NCBI GenBank assembly: GCA_964431035.1
Contig: CAYSIF010000005.1
Span: 9,497-73,496 of the forward strand
Length of the DNA: 64,000 nt
Direction of reading: 5' to 3'
From: Methanobrevibacter_A sp964431035
GTDB taxonomy: Archaea; Methanobacteriota; Methanobacteria; Methanobacteriales; Methanobacteriaceae
The notes beneath the pieces were generated by a model. The model saw only the letters and a list, made by a program, of their open reading frames with translations. It ran no database searches and had not been told where the DNA came from. Shown piece after piece: positions 63,696 through 64,000 of the stretch (positions within the stretch are counted from its first letter, which is position 1; each line of letters begins with the position of its first letter). Position numbers and translations under genes: made by a program.

Positions 63696-64000
63696 CAATA
63701 TAAAAATAATAATATAAAGAGTTGGATAAAAAAAATACAATTCTATAACACTTTCACCACAAACTGTTTACACATAACCAAATTAACCATATCCAAATAA
63801 AAAATTATAACGAATTACTAGTAATTAAATGAAAAACTATATTATAAGATAATAATTAAGTATCGATAGAATTCTGCTTTCTAATATAAAGCTTATAATA
63901 ACGTTAATTTTAACCAAATTATGTTAGTTATGATAAATTTCATTAATTATTTTTTTAACTTTTTTAAAAAAATATGCAAGCGGACAATTGGAAGCAGCGG
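63696..64000. other. AT-rich spacer upstream of the 5S gene
   Basis: No gene or tRNA is seen. It contains a 14-base palindrome AATTACTAGTAATT at 63813-63826. The last 25 bases (from about 63976) are suddenly GC-richer, with GCAAGCGG and AAGCAGCGG, which may be the edge of the neighbouring 23S rRNA or its processing stem. Confidence 0.4.

Noticed and set aside
1..64000. CRISPR arrays
   Set aside because: No set of regularly spaced 25-40-base repeats was seen; the repeats present are the adhesin duplication and short operator-like motifs. No cas-like gene was found either.
1..64000. tRNA genes
   Set aside because: The intergenic gaps are nearly pure A+T. The only clear structured-RNA island I could identify is the 5S gene.

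Overview
The window is very AT-rich archaeal chromosome. Its markers are a complete energy-converting hydrogenase A (eha) operon, GatDE, a split GMP synthase, MfnB (methanofuran synthesis), an archaeal lipid reductase and archaeal tRNA-modification genes. Together these point to a hydrogenotrophic or methylotrophic methanogen of the Methanobacteriales. The extreme AT content and Asn/Thr-rich secreted adhesin-like proteins resemble Methanosphaera (M. stadtmanae or a close relative); that species-level statement is inference.

Layout. 0.2-5.7 kb: housekeeping genes (UPF0058 protein, nitroreductase, aspS, hisD, an HI0933-type flavoprotein). 5.7-9.4 kb: a small mobile or defence-like island with a SWIM protein, a tyrosine recombinase carrying an AP2-like tail, a RelBE-type toxin-antitoxin pair and a frameshifted P-loop ATPase. 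9.4-24.8 kb: one long minus-strand cluster, ehaA to ehaT (20 genes in order), followed by an extra six-cluster polyferredoxin, a CBS protein and a sugar-nucleotide epimerase. 25-27.3 kb: a second epimerase and three tandem paralogues of an unrecognised family. 27.4-33.9 kb: XRE-cupin regulator, acyl-CoA synthetase, gatD, gatE and trxB, all on the plus strand. 34.2-38.3 kb: the two halves of GMP synthase around an MFS transporter and a DUF4013-like protein. 38.4-43.1 kb: NreA repair protein, MarR regulator, PLP enzyme, GT39-like membrane glycosyltransferase. 43.1-45.1 kb: cgi121 and leuA, followed by an 890-bp T-rich gap that may hold a small RNA. 46-51.5 kb: tRNA G10 methyltransferase, lipid reductase, HD hydrolase, ubiX, cbiT, mobA.

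51.2-59.2 kb is the most unusual part. It is a surface-protein locus bounded by a segmental duplication: the 3' end of mobA, a short adhesin-like gene and its promoter all occur twice. Inside lie a large adhesin-like gene split by a one-base frameshift at a run of five G, and a pair of paralogous membrane proteins with a 54-residue membrane peptide between them. 59.2-64 kb: HEPN/MNT pair, guaB, mfnB, VapBC pair, and a 5S rRNA on the minus strand, presumably the end of an rRNA operon beyond the right edge.

How the genes work together: Eha uses an ion gradient to drive reduction of ferredoxin by hydrogen, and the polyferredoxins would pass on the electrons. GuaB plus GuaAA and GuaAB make GMP. 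GatDE amidates Glu-tRNA(Gln). MfnB starts methanofuran synthesis and CbiT serves corrinoid synthesis. Three toxin-antitoxin or HEPN/MNT modules lie near the variable regions.
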